A DNA stretch of 64,000 bases from Opitutus terrae PB90-1 (GTDB lineage: Bacteria; Verrucomicrobiota; Verrucomicrobiia; Opitutales; Opitutaceae). Below, one piece after another: positions 35,504 to 44,523 of this stretch. How positions within the stretch are numbered: position 1 is the first letter of the stretch; each line of letters starts with the position of its first letter. The notes beneath the pieces were generated by a model. That model saw only the letters and a list, made by a program, of their open reading frames with translations. It did not search any database and had not been told where the DNA came from. The DNA is taken from positions 5,713,001 through 5,777,000 of the forward strand of contig NC_010571.1 of assembly GCF_000019965.1 (NCBI RefSeq), written 5' to 3'. The position numbers and the translations under genes were made by a program.

Positions 35504-36187
35504 TCATGCGCGAGTGCTCCGTGCCGCGCTCTTTGTCACATTGTGACAGCGCCGGCACAATGCCTCCAACCGCGCCTGCCGGTGACGCTCGTCGAACCGG
35601 AGCTGGATCACATGGTTCGCCGGAAGCATGAACGGCTGTGAGTCGAAAAAATTCCACGTTTGCAGCGCTGATTCCAAGTCGGCTTCCGTCACCGTGGCGA
35701 ACACTGACGCGACTAGCTCGGCAAATGGGGGCTCGGCGTGATGCGTCTCCGCAGACGGCTCGCGTCCACAATGCTGGCACAGCGGGTGCGCGCGCCGGAA
35801 GGCAGTCTTATCGAATTCGGTGCTTTGGCGCAGTGCGTCGCGAATGATCGCTTCGCGGGTCTGAGGTGGCTTGAGGCATTTGCTCCAAGAGATGGGGTGC
35901 CAGCCGAACTGCGGGAACTCTCCATAGAAGCGATAAGGCTGGTCTTCGCACGTCCGCTTGAACCGAGTTGGTCGCAGGCCGTGCAGCCTGCAATAGTAGT
36001 GGCGGTCGGCGATCAGGTCGGAAATCAGCTCCGAAACGAATGGCGCATTGTCGGGCACGGGGTCGACGACGGCGCGCACCGCCTCCTCCAGATCCTTCTG
36101 GAAAACGAACGTTCGCCAGTAATGCGCAGGGCGTTTCTGGGGCATTGGAAGTTTTTTTTTACGATCGTCCCACTCTCCGGCGGTCAC
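35504..36187 (-). CDS. HNH-type nuclease protein paired with the SIR2 gene
   Basis: A 227-residue protein starting at GTG 36187, overlapping the stop of the SIR2 gene (GTGA). It carries an HNH-like zinc motif: C137/C140 (CQHC), the HH pair H149/H150 and C211/C214/H215 (CRRCH). The N-terminal 130 residues contain several aromatic and basic residues and no recognised domain. The tight coupling with a SIR2 protein suggests one two-gene defence system. A shorter start at 36145 is possible. Confidence 0.72.
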   Translation of the reverse strand: MTAGEWDDRKKKLPMPQKRPAHYWRTFVFQKDLEEAVRAVVDPVPDNAPFVSELISDLIADRHYYCRLHGLRPTRFKRTCEDQPYRFYGEFPQFGWHPISWSKCLKPPQTREAIIRDALRQSTEFDKTAFRRAHPLCQHCGREPSAETHHAEPPFAELVASVFATVTEADLESALQTWNFFDSQPFMLPANHVIQLRFDERHRQARLEALCRRCHNVTKSAARSTRA

Positions 36188-39100
36188 TGAGATAGGGGAA
36201 ATTCACGTTCGATCTTCGCTCGGAAATCCCGCGCTGGAACCCAGCTGTGTCCGTGCATCACCTCCGCAACGCGGAGCAACGGCGCTCGCAATATGGCCAG
36301 CCGTGGAAGCGCATCGGCGATTTCAGAAACGGATTCATGACTGACGCGTCCCACTTCCATGTTCCGCAAGAGGAATTCAATTAGTGCGACCACACCGACT
36401 GGCGCTCGGACAGGTAGCGACGATTTGCGCAGTTCCCGCCAAGGGAAAATCTCATGCTCGAAGTTTGGTGCGGGTGAATGCATCACCAATTCCAACGCTT
36501 CCGCGAAAACTTCTGGAAGGGCGCAGAGCCACCCCGCCATGATCGCAGCTTCGGCACTGGTCAGCGACAAGGTAACACCTCCCAACCGGCCCGCCCGTCG
36601 ATCCCGCCAGTAGGCACCCAGCCAAGCATCCCAAAGCTCGCGTTGGGCTTGGTCTGGCATTCCTTCACTATCCCGAGCCGCCAGCCGTGCCCACCGAAGA
36701 CGTTCTCTCTCGGACAGCGCAGGCAACAACGCCTGGAGCCACGCGGCAGTTTCGGCCGGTCGCACATGCACCATGATTGTTGCGACATGACCCAAATAGT
36801 GTCCGATCACTTCTTCCTCCGCCCTGAGCATGCGGGGCTGCGCGGCGCGATAGTGCGGCAACATCGCCAAAGCGAGCGGGCGACTGAGACCGCCATGATC
36901 GAGGAACGGCCGCCATGCCACCCACGCTTCGTCGCCGATGCGATCGAAGTCGAATAGCACGACCATGTTTGCCGTAGTCCAAGCGGGATCGCGCGCCATC
37001 ACGAAACGAATGTCCTGCACCAACACCGCCCGTGCGCGGCGCGCTACTTCCGTTTCCCTCGTGCATATGTCCGCCAAAATGGGCGCGACCTCCGTCGGCA
37101 GTGTGGGATTCGCGTGATCCGGCGGCTGCAACGAAACATACTGCATCCAAAAGCGAACAAGATGGTAGGTCCCGACGCCGTCATTCAACGCGAGCGAAAT
37201 CCAGTCAGTCTGATCGGCGGCGGGCGTGAGCGGCATCTCCTGATCTCGGATTGCCTCCCAGATCCTACAGGACATCGCGAATAGCTGCGCTTTCTGCGCA
37301 GCTGATGCCGGCGGCTCGGCCTCGCGGGCGTCCTTTTCGAGCGGGTCCTGACTAAAAAGGCACCGGAGCACATCCCGGACATGCGCGGCTAGCGCGAACG
37401 GCCGCTGCAAGATCGTGATCAACGCATCGCGCTGCAACGGTGGAAGCCGGCGCCAGCTGACTCTTGCCAGAAGCGAAGCCCAAAGCACGTGTTCCGACAG
37501 GGCCGGATTCTGGCGGGTCCGCTCGTCGAGTTCCCGTAGCCTCGCAAGCGCATCAACGGGTTCGATGCGGTTGACCCTCAGCACTCGTGTGAGTCGGGCA
37601 GAATCCATGGCCAGTAAATCGGCTAGAGGCGGAAGGCCCTGCGGAGCCGCAGGCACAACCGCGGTTTCCACGGCAGTCTCCGCGCGGGCCGGCGTCGTGA
37701 GGCTCGCGAGCAAGGTCACTGCGAGGCGGTGTTCCAACGAATCAGGGGCGAAGCGGGCAACGCATTCGGTAAGCCACGCGATCTTTTTTGCACCCTCCGT
37801 TTCAGTCGATTCGGCGAGAGCATGGAGCCCCAGGCGACGCAGGATGCTGCCGGGTGCATGCAGCCACCCTTGGATTTCCGCCTCCGCCAAACCGCCCGGG
37901 CTTTTCGCCAGGTGCGCTACCACCTGCGCCAGCATGTCGATCAGAACGTTCGGCTCCGACTCATGATGATGATCCGGGTCCATGCGCGCCAGCCGGGTGC
38001 GGCCGGCGGTCACCTGCCGGATGAAGTCGGCTTCACCGTTGATTGAGCGCGCAAGCTCAGCGGCGCTCTCCAGCTGAACCAGCAGAAGTCCGAGCATAGG
38101 CCGCGCGATTTCCGCGAAGCGCGTCACGACCGCCTCGTTCCAGACAGACCAAAGAACCGAGGCATCGCCCGCCAGCGCGACGCGCAGGTGGGCAGGCGAA
38201 CCGCGCTCGCCAAATCCGTGCGCATCGACCATGAAGCGTGGCGCGGTGCAGTGGCGGAACAGAGCCCAGAACGCCGGCAGATTGTGCTCAACGAAGACAT
38301 GCAGCCGTTTTCCGAGCACGTAGTGCGCGTCCTGATCAGACGACTCAACCTCCCGCACAAGCAGGAATGTCCACTCGACCGGCAGCGTGACGTCGCCGAG
38401 CTGCATCACGAGCTGTCGCTGCAGTTCACGGGAGAAGCGACCACCTAGTCGCCGAATAAGCTCGAACGACCGCTCGTGCGGCCCCTCCAGGAGCTGATCC
38501 GCAATCCAGGCGGCGATCTGCCGCTGCCGCCAGTGGTCGAATGCGGCGCGGTGATCGAAATACGGCACCAGCAGCCGCCGGCTCTCGAGCCATTCGACCC
38601 AGGGCAGACCGCGCGCGTTGCGCACGAAATACGGTAGCGAGCGATCATGTGCTAGGCTCCACTCCAGCAGGTTCGCCTCTTCCGGAGTGAGGGCCATCGG
38701 ATCGGGCCGCGCCAAGAGCTGAATGATCTGGTCTTCGATCCAGAAGTTCGAACCGCGGGTTACCTGGGCCCACCGGGTTATTCCCGCGGTCAGGGACGAA
38801 AAATCGTTGCCGGCGCCGACTGTGAACGGGATGACTCCGACACCGAGGCGGCGCCACCGGGCCGGCTCCTCGTGGATGATGGCGAAGCGTCGGGGCTGCG
38901 GTTCCGTTGGCAGGCCGCGCGCCATATAGTGAGCGGGCGGATCTGTGAGCGTATAGCCGACGAACAGAACGTAATAGTGCGAAAAGAGCTGCTCTAGAAA
39001 GGCCCGCGCCCAACCCTCGGTCAGGTAGGCCCGACCAAAATCTTCGTCAGTGAGCACGAGATCTCGCGCCGGGCCACTTGCCGCGCCGTGGAGATAGACC

Positions 39101-39534
39101 AGGCCATGAAAGTCGCCCCCGCGTGGCAAGGCGGGCGCGGAATAGATCGGCAGCGCCGGATGCACGCTGCGAACGACGGTCGTGAAATGCGGATCGAAGT
39201 TGGTCGTGACGATCCGCACGTGTTCGGGCCGCTCAAAGAGGCGCACGATCTCTTCGTGCAGCCGCGTGTGGCGCGAGCTAGGTCGGTTCAACGCCTCCAC
39301 GGCGAGCGAATGCACGTCCCGACCTTCGGCCTTGAGCTCGCCTAGGAAGTGGTCGAGCCGGCTTTTCTCCAGATCGGTGAGCGGGCGCTGCGCGATCAAT
39401 TCCGCCAGTGCTGCAAAATCCGGCAGATTCGAGGGCGTGCCCATCGACACTCCCGCGCCCGCAAAGACGACAAGTTTGCCTTCGTCCTGTGCCGCGAGCA
39501 GCGACTCTGGAATATCCAGCGTGTCGAAAAGCAT
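36184..39534 (-). CDS. SIR2-domain protein, likely NADase effector (defence type)
   Basis: A 1116-residue protein. The first about 270 residues are a SIR2-like NAD-binding domain: VVFAGAGVSMG, VTTNFDPHF, YLHGAASGP and VGYTLTDPP contain the Asn and His usually needed for NAD+ cleavage. The remaining 840 residues look helical and repetitive, as in defence-associated sirtuins, where this part senses infection. It could deplete NAD+ to abort phage growth. The association with an HNH protein is unusual. Confidence 0.8.
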   Translation of the reverse strand: MLFDTLDIPESLLAAQDEGKLVVFAGAGVSMGTPSNLPDFAALAELIAQRPLTDLEKSRLDHFLGELKAEGRDVHSLAVEALNRPSSRHTRLHEEIVRLFERPEHVRIVTTNFDPHFTTVVRSVHPALPIYSAPALPRGGDFHGLVYLHGAASGPARDLVLTDEDFGRAYLTEGWARAFLEQLFSHYYVLFVGYTLTDPPAHYMARGLPTEPQPRRFAIIHEEPARWRRLGVGVIPFTVGAGNDFSSLTAGITRWAQVTRGSNFWIEDQIIQLLARPDPMALTPEEANLLEWSLAHDRSLPYFVRNARGLPWVEWLESRRLLVPYFDHRAAFDHWRQRQIAAWIADQLLEGPHERSFELIRRLGGRFSRELQRQLVMQLGDVTLPVEWTFLLVREVESSDQDAHYVLGKRLHVFVEHNLPAFWALFRHCTAPRFMVDAHGFGERGSPAHLRVALAGDASVLWSVWNEAVVTRFAEIARPMLGLLLVQLESAAELARSINGEADFIRQVTAGRTRLARMDPDHHHESEPNVLIDMLAQVVAHLAKSPGGLAEAEIQGWLHAPGSILRRLGLHALAESTETEGAKKIAWLTECVARFAPDSLEHRLAVTLLASLTTPARAETAVETAVVPAAPQGLPPLADLLAMDSARLTRVLRVNRIEPVDALARLRELDERTRQNPALSEHVLWASLLARVSWRRLPPLQRDALITILQRPFALAAHVRDVLRCLFSQDPLEKDAREAEPPASAAQKAQLFAMSCRIWEAIRDQEMPLTPAADQTDWISLALNDGVGTYHLVRFWMQYVSLQPPDHANPTLPTEVAPILADICTRETEVARRARAVLVQDIRFVMARDPAWTTANMVVLFDFDRIGDEAWVAWRPFLDHGGLSRPLALAMLPHYRAAQPRMLRAEEEVIGHYLGHVATIMVHVRPAETAAWLQALLPALSERERLRWARLAARDSEGMPDQAQRELWDAWLGAYWRDRRAGRLGGVTLSLTSAEAAIMAGWLCALPEVFAEALELVMHSPAPNFEHEIFPWRELRKSSLPVRAPVGVVALIEFLLRNMEVGRVSHESVSEIADALPRLAILRAPLLRVAEVMHGHSWVPARDFRAKIEREFPLSQ

Positions 39535-39779
39535 AGCGCGATCATCGCGAATTGGAGCCTTTGGACAAGCTCCGCGCTCGTGCTTGCACCTGCGGGTTTT
39601 CAGCGACTTTCGTATTCTCCACCAAGTCGGAAGAGATGGAATATCCGCGTGGACCGTGGCTGCGATTCACGCTGCCCTGGATCGCTCCGTCGATTCCAGC
39701 CTGTAGGATGGTGGTCAGACTTTCGAACTGCTCGATCCTGACACAATCGCATTTCGCGCCGATCAGAACCCGTTGAGTT

Positions 39780-39792
39780 CCCCGCTTCGGGG
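39780..39792. repeat. Short hairpin next to the direct repeat
   Basis: CCCCG and CGGGG pair over a CTT loop directly before the second 26-bp repeat. A less exact CCCCGGAGGG stands before the first copy at 34735. Confidence 0.35.
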
Positions 39793-39816
39793 ATGCGGAC
39801 GTTCAGCGCCGAGGGT
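39791..39816 (+). repeat. Direct repeat copy 2 flanking the SIR2-HNH module
   Basis: The second copy of the repeat seen at 34735-34760 (24 of 26 bases the same, same strand). It lies between the SIR2 and TIR modules. The pair could mark the ends of an inserted cassette. Confidence 0.55.
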
Positions 39817-39860
39817 AGACCATCATTGCTCCGCGCGCATAGATTTGGCTAACTCGACGC

Positions 39861-40346
39861 ATGAATGATGCCGTCCAGCCGGCCCGTTTGACCGTGTTCG
39901 TCAGCTACAGCGTGCACGACACGTCCCTTGTCGACACTATCAACGGCCATCTTCTGCCACACGCGCGCGCTCTCTTTTGGGGCCAAGATAAGGTTCCGGG
40001 CCAAGATGCTTGGGGCACGATCTATTCGTGGATAGATTCAGCGGACTTGGTCGTCGTCGTGCTGACCGGTAAAACGCTATCAAGAGCACTGTCCGTGGGC
40101 AATGAAGTGGGATATGCCCGCAAGGCAGGCAAACGCATCATTCCGCTTGTCGGTCCCGAGGTTCCCAAAGGTGAACTCGGCTGCCTCGAAGGCATCACCT
40201 ACATCCGGCTCGATGCCGAAGACCCGCAGAGGTCCATCTCCCAGCTCCACGACGCGCTGGCGAGGTTCGCAAAAGAGCAGGAGACCGGGCGCGCTCTTGC
40301 GCTGCTGGGCCTGGTTGCGCTCGGAATCATCGCGTTCTCGAAATGA
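39861..40346 (+). CDS. TIR-domain protein with C-terminal membrane segment
   Basis: A 161-residue protein. Residues about 8-135 form a TIR-like fold: TVFVSYSVHDTSLVDTINGHL at the start, WIDSADLVVVVLTGKTLSRA, and a Glu in SVGNEVGYARKAGKRIIPL at the site of the NADase glutamate. A hydrophobic C-terminal segment (ALALLGLVALGIIAFS) may anchor it. The next gene overlaps (ATGA), which points to a two-gene defence or toxin module. Confidence 0.8.
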   Translation: MNDAVQPARLTVFVSYSVHDTSLVDTINGHLLPHARALFWGQDKVPGQDAWGTIYSWIDSADLVVVVLTGKTLSRALSVGNEVGYARKAGKRIIPLVGPEVPKGELGCLEGITYIRLDAEDPQRSISQLHDALARFAKEQETGRALALLGLVALGIIAFSK

Positions 40347-41263
40347 ACCCAGAAGTCGTCCTACAGAAGCGCACCCGTCAGCAAGCGTTGGAGGATGATT
40401 ACCGCGCAAATCTATATCTTGCGGGCAAACCAGACGCTCACGTGTTGGAGCGCTTTCGGTATCTGCTCCAATGCACGACAACGCTATCTGCGACCGGGCA
40501 GATCGGCTTTGAAACGCGAGAAGCTCTCATGCCCTACTTATTGCGGCGGCAAGCGCACATCCAAATGGAATTGGGAATCCGAGGCGGTATTCCCGCGCAC
40601 GCCGCATCACGCGAGGACTTACCTAAAATCACTCATCCGGAGATTCCAGCAGGAACGCGCGCGTATCGCGGACGGAAACGCCCGGAGATTGGTCAGCTCT
40701 TCAAGTTCGGTCAGCAGCACTGGCTTCAAGCAATGATTGAGCGGGGTAGCATTCGCTTCGCACCGGCCTCGTCGTATAGCTCGCCAACGTTTAACAACGC
40801 GATCCGCGACGACGAACTCACCTTCACATACTATCCAGGCAAAGCCAGCCCGCCGCTAAAGGTGCTTCGGCACGATCCCGGCACAGACTGGATGCAGATA
40901 CGCCATCCGAGCGATTTCTATTTGCAGTGCCTCACGGATCGCTTCGCCGTGCGAATGTTCGATGATTTTGGGGCCGATAGCTGCCTCATTATCTACGACG
41001 CGAAAGAATTTGGGCAGCGCGTGATCAATGCCCTCAAGATCAAGTTTTCCGACTGGTTCGTGCTTGGCGTTGGCGTCACCTACATCGATCCCGACGATCC
41101 CGGCGATCAAGAGATCTTCGTTCCGACGACGAAGCATCTGCGCTACATATACCAACAGGAGCAGCGCTTCATCTGCCATCCACGCGAACCGGTCCGACAG
41201 CTTGAGGCGTTCACGATCGAGATCGGCAGTCTTGGCGACATTGCCGAGCTCGTTCAGACTTAG
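40343..41263 (+). CDS. Unknown partner of the TIR protein (DUF2971-like flavour)
   Basis: A 306-residue protein that overlaps the TIR gene by four bases. An N-terminal helical part (about 1-110) precedes FKFGQQHWLQAMIERGSIRF, SPTFNNAIRDDELTF and LQCLTDRFAVRMFDDFGADSCLIIYD. The middle recalls DUF2971-type proteins, but I cannot assign it. It is probably the sensor or activator of the TIR effector, or a second toxin. Confidence 0.6.
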   Translation: MNPEVVLQKRTRQQALEDDYRANLYLAGKPDAHVLERFRYLLQCTTTLSATGQIGFETREALMPYLLRRQAHIQMELGIRGGIPAHAASREDLPKITHPEIPAGTRAYRGRKRPEIGQLFKFGQQHWLQAMIERGSIRFAPASSYSSPTFNNAIRDDELTFTYYPGKASPPLKVLRHDPGTDWMQIRHPSDFYLQCLTDRFAVRMFDDFGADSCLIIYDAKEFGQRVINALKIKFSDWFVLGVGVTYIDPDDPGDQEIFVPTTKHLRYIYQQEQRFICHPREPVRQLEAFTIEIGSLGDIAELVQT

Positions 41264-41475
41264 TGCTTCTTCAGAGGTGCGAGCGCATTCTCGGTCTTGC
41301 GGAGGGCAAGACCGTTCCGGTCATCCGCATTCAGATTGGCGATCTCAGTGCCATCCACGGAATGCCGGACGATGGCCATGATCGGAGGGACCGGCCATTC
41401 GTTCGCATTGCAGACCTGGCATTTCCCGACGCTAAGTGGCCAGGCTCATTTAGGGAACGCGGCACCAAAAGGTAG
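41263..41475 (+). CDS. Possible short hypothetical protein
   Basis: A 70-residue frame from GTG 41263 (LLQRCERILGLAEGKTVPVIRIQIGDLSAIHG...PFVRIADLAFPDAKWPG). Its start touches the stop of the previous gene. No homology is seen and no clear ribosome-binding site precedes it. It may be a real third gene of the TIR operon or noise. Confidence 0.3.
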   Translation: MLLQRCERILGLAEGKTVPVIRIQIGDLSAIHGMPDDGHDRRDRPFVRIADLAFPDAKWPGSFRERGTKR

Positions 41476-41517
41476 ACACCAATACCAAGCCAGAGCGCCA
41501 TACAGCGTCGAACCGGG

Positions 41518-42435
41518 TCATCCCGGAATACTCGCCTGGCGCACGATGCGATCGTAACGCCGAACGAAGTGGCGCAGTTTGTCCGGGTCGCGCGCGAAGG
41601 TCTCGAGCCACGCGGTCAGGCCGTCGGCGATCACCACAATCAAATCGCTCAAATTGAAGTGAACTCCGGTGGCGGCATCTTGGCGGTGAGGCGTCCCGCG
41701 CGGTCCCACAAAAAAGCTGATCCGGCTGACCTTGCCGCTGACCACCTTCCGCGAGTCGAGATTCGACATATGTAGGAGAGAATTGCGTAGCTCCCAAAGC
41801 TGCGCGGGTGTCACACCCAGTGATGGCACCTTGGTATAGGCGTCGAGCCACCGAACGAAATTCCCCCTGACGTCGCCGAATTCGAGGAACGCTACTGTAT
41901 CGATGAACGACGCGAGCAGCTTCATGCACGCAAGGTAGCTGCGCTGATTGTAGAGGAGCCGAATCGCCTGAAAATGGTCGTCGTTGAGCAATCGCGGGAT
42001 GTCCAGCCCATCGGGAGTCAGATAGTCGTCCATGTAGTCTCTCATGATCCCGGCCCCCACCTTGGGATGTCCCTGAAAGGGTCCCATGCGGAGCCGCAAT
42101 CCGTCAGCCGTGCCATCAATCTCGATCTTTCCGTTCACCACGGCGGTGATGCAAACCAACGGGTGCGCGGATGCGTTCAACGCCGCAAAGGCTGGCTCGT
42201 AGAGCTCCAGCTGACGGCCCAATCGCTCCAGCGCGTTGTATTCTTCAACGGTTACGCCCGCGAATTGCCGAGGCAGCGGAAATCGCTGCACCTGCGGATG
42301 GTCCGATGCGACCGCTGCGCGCAACTTCGCTCCCATCACGTCGTCGCTGGAATCAATCGGATGTCCGACAGCCCCGATTTCCTGCAGGATCTCGCCGCGA
42401 ACGAAATAGAATAGGTTGAATGCGAGTTCCGACAT
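41518..42435 (-). CDS. HEPN-like protein (Rx4H motif), partner of the DUF4365 gene
   Basis: A 305-residue protein from ATG 42435 (a longer start at 42483 overlaps the previous gene by 17 bases). The C-terminal half is helical and contains LWELRNSLLHMSN, an R-x4-H motif as in HEPN ribonucleases, after HFQAIRLLYNQRSYLACMKLLASFIDTVAFL. The start is probably translationally coupled to the DUF4365 gene. It may be an RNase effector of an abortive-infection module. Confidence 0.62.
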   Translation of the reverse strand: MSELAFNLFYFVRGEILQEIGAVGHPIDSSDDVMGAKLRAAVASDHPQVQRFPLPRQFAGVTVEEYNALERLGRQLELYEPAFAALNASAHPLVCITAVVNGKIEIDGTADGLRLRMGPFQGHPKVGAGIMRDYMDDYLTPDGLDIPRLLNDDHFQAIRLLYNQRSYLACMKLLASFIDTVAFLEFGDVRGNFVRWLDAYTKVPSLGVTPAQLWELRNSLLHMSNLDSRKVVSGKVSRISFFVGPRGTPHRQDAATGVHFNLSDLIVVIADGLTAWLETFARDPDKLRHFVRRYDRIVRQASIPG

Positions 42436-42466
42436 GGTCGGCAAGAGGCTCGGACTTGGTTGAGTC

Positions 42467-44344
42467 CTATTCGGCCCCCTCATCTTTTACGCGATGCGAT
42501 TTTCCATACAGCGCCTCCTGTTCGACGGCCCACTCCTCCGACCAGTTCCATCCGTCTGGATGGGGAGTCCGATCCGGACAGGTTTCACAGCATATCTGGT
42601 CGTTCGTCCATGGCATACGGCGGGAAAAGTGCTCATACAGATCGTCGAGCTTCAGCCCCTGCATCGAATGCCCATGCTTCATACAGATAATGGACTTAAA
42701 TCCCGCTGACGGCAGCCCCAGCATCTCGGCGGGAACGCCATGTGGCCCCGGACGAAGATGGATGTGCTGACAGTTCCGCGCTACCCGGGTGGGGTCCAAG
42801 TCTGCCAGCCCAATTCTAACAACCTCCGCAATTCGGTCGTGCGGGTCATCCAGATCGATGCCTAGGGCAGCGGCCTGCTGCTCATAGTAGGCACGGACTT
42901 CGGCCATGGACGGCTTTTGCTTCGCCTCCTTGGTCGCGCCGGACAGGATTTCGCGCATCATTCGGATGATTTCCGCACCACCGGCAATTGGTTTGTCTCC
43001 GAGGAGTTCGGTTTCGAACCGGACGATGAATTTTTCCGCCTCGACAACATCGTTCACGGACAACCCCACTACTTTCAGACCGATCATTTTAAGCATATCG
43101 AGTGCGGTGTCATGGTCGATCATGACTTTTGCGACTTCGATCGAGAGCGGCACAGCCTTCCAAAGTATCTCGGCGTAGCTTTTGGCGGTCTCCGTCTGCT
43201 CAGCGAGCCGAAGCGCATGCAAAAATGGCAATGACACCTCCAGCCAATCATCGACGATATAGGGAAGTAGCGAATAATACTTCCGTTCCAATGCCTCTTG
43301 GAGGAGGGCCCAAATTTTGCGGAAATCACGCGTGACTCTGGCGGATGCCTGAATGCGCTGGATCGCGGTGATAGGCCCGGCGAGCGTCTCGCCTTGGCGG
43401 CGCTGGACGGACTCGCTCACAGCCAGAGCGAGCATGAGACGTGCATTGACCTGCAGCCGACTCCCGCGCGCGTAAGCCCGGACGTAAAAGCGCAGGCGTC
43501 GGTCGCAACCGGGGAGCCGGCAGATGCGGAGCATCCTGTCCGTAACCCCCAGCCGATAGCGTGCAGCCCCCATTGCAGCATCAGCGACTTCTGCTCGGCG
43601 CAGCCCCATACCGATGGCGTTGACGAACATCGCCCCGGCTTGGATACGAATGGGCGGCTCTTCCACCTCACTTTCAAGGAGCCCCTGCGCCTTCTTGAGC
43701 GCGCCATCAATGTCTCCAGCACGCAAGAGAGCGGTAATCGCCTCAGTGCTCGCCATTCCCGCGAATAGGCGGAACTTCTTTTCGGTCGCAGCGATTTCGG
43801 GATCGTCAGCCAGATGCTTGCCGACCGCTTCGCTCGACAGTTCCGTCAGGGAACGAAGCGCGACAGTATCCATCGCACTTGCCACTGCCTCCACCACGGC
43901 GGAGGCGCATCCTTCAGTCCCATCAAATGTGCGAGACCGGGGGATTTTTAGCGTGAACGTTTGTTGCCCCTTATCGGCCGCATTTTTGAGGGCCTTCTCG
44001 ACCTGTGGCTGGCCCTGAATTCGCGTCCAGAAGCATTGCTTCGTGAGCACGTCGCAAACCACAAACACAACCGGGACTTTGAGACGGCGCACGTAGTAGG
44101 AAAATCTCTCCACCGACGCATCGTCATACACGAGTTGGCCGCTCTCATCGTAACTCGCGTGCTCGGTTCCCTTAAGCTGGACCTTAAAGACGAAGCCAGT
44201 GGCTTTGTCGTCTTGTGTCGTGATTTCGATTTCACCATCGATGCCATAGTCCTCCTGATCCTCCTGAGACCGAAACGCCCAGTCCGGAGGCAGCAGGCCT
44301 TGAAAAACCCGCCCAGAAATACGGTTGATCTCCTTGTTGGTCAC
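42467..44344 (-). CDS. DUF4365 nuclease-like protein
   Basis: A 625-residue protein. The N-terminal about 160 residues are a DUF4365 domain with DYGIDGEIEI and FVFKVQLKGTE, where D36 and the QLK triad resemble a PD-(D/E)xK nuclease core. The long helical middle part and a C-terminal Cys/His segment (ICMKHGHSMQG, CCETCPDRTPH) are not assigned. The next gene encodes a HEPN-like protein. Together they look like a defence pair. Confidence 0.75.
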   Translation of the reverse strand: MTNKEINRISGRVFQGLLPPDWAFRSQEDQEDYGIDGEIEITTQDDKATGFVFKVQLKGTEHASYDESGQLVYDDASVERFSYYVRRLKVPVVFVVCDVLTKQCFWTRIQGQPQVEKALKNAADKGQQTFTLKIPRSRTFDGTEGCASAVVEAVASAMDTVALRSLTELSSEAVGKHLADDPEIAATEKKFRLFAGMASTEAITALLRAGDIDGALKKAQGLLESEVEEPPIRIQAGAMFVNAIGMGLRRAEVADAAMGAARYRLGVTDRMLRICRLPGCDRRLRFYVRAYARGSRLQVNARLMLALAVSESVQRRQGETLAGPITAIQRIQASARVTRDFRKIWALLQEALERKYYSLLPYIVDDWLEVSLPFLHALRLAEQTETAKSYAEILWKAVPLSIEVAKVMIDHDTALDMLKMIGLKVVGLSVNDVVEAEKFIVRFETELLGDKPIAGGAEIIRMMREILSGATKEAKQKPSMAEVRAYYEQQAAALGIDLDDPHDRIAEVVRIGLADLDPTRVARNCQHIHLRPGPHGVPAEMLGLPSAGFKSIICMKHGHSMQGLKLDDLYEHFSRRMPWTNDQICCETCPDRTPHPDGWNWSEEWAVEQEALYGKSHRVKDEGAE

Positions 44345-44523
44345 GGCTGATGGCTAACCTTGCTGATGTTGCCTTGGGCAGGCCGGCGCGGCAATCTCAA
44401 CGTCATTTCATGCACAAACCGGTGCATCAGTTTCTTCTCCAGTGTCGTCCCACCTTGAATAATCGACACTATCACGCGTGGCAGACTGCACACGTGCTGT
44501 TGTTCGTGGCTGATCATGATCGG

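Larger units (their letters stand above)
39535..39860. other. Intergenic region between the divergent SIR2 and TIR genes
   Basis: About 325 bases that hold the divergent promoters of two modules, the second copy of the direct repeat (39791-39816), and a CCCCG-CTT-CGGGG hairpin at 39780-39792. A plus-strand frame reads EEMEYPRGPWLRFTLPW but has no recognised homology, so no gene is called. Confidence 0.4.

Noticed and set aside
39552-39776. Plus-strand frame with EEMEYPRGPWLRFTLPW
   Set aside because: Overlaps the divergent promoter area of SIR2 and TIR genes, has no recognised homologue and no clear start signal.
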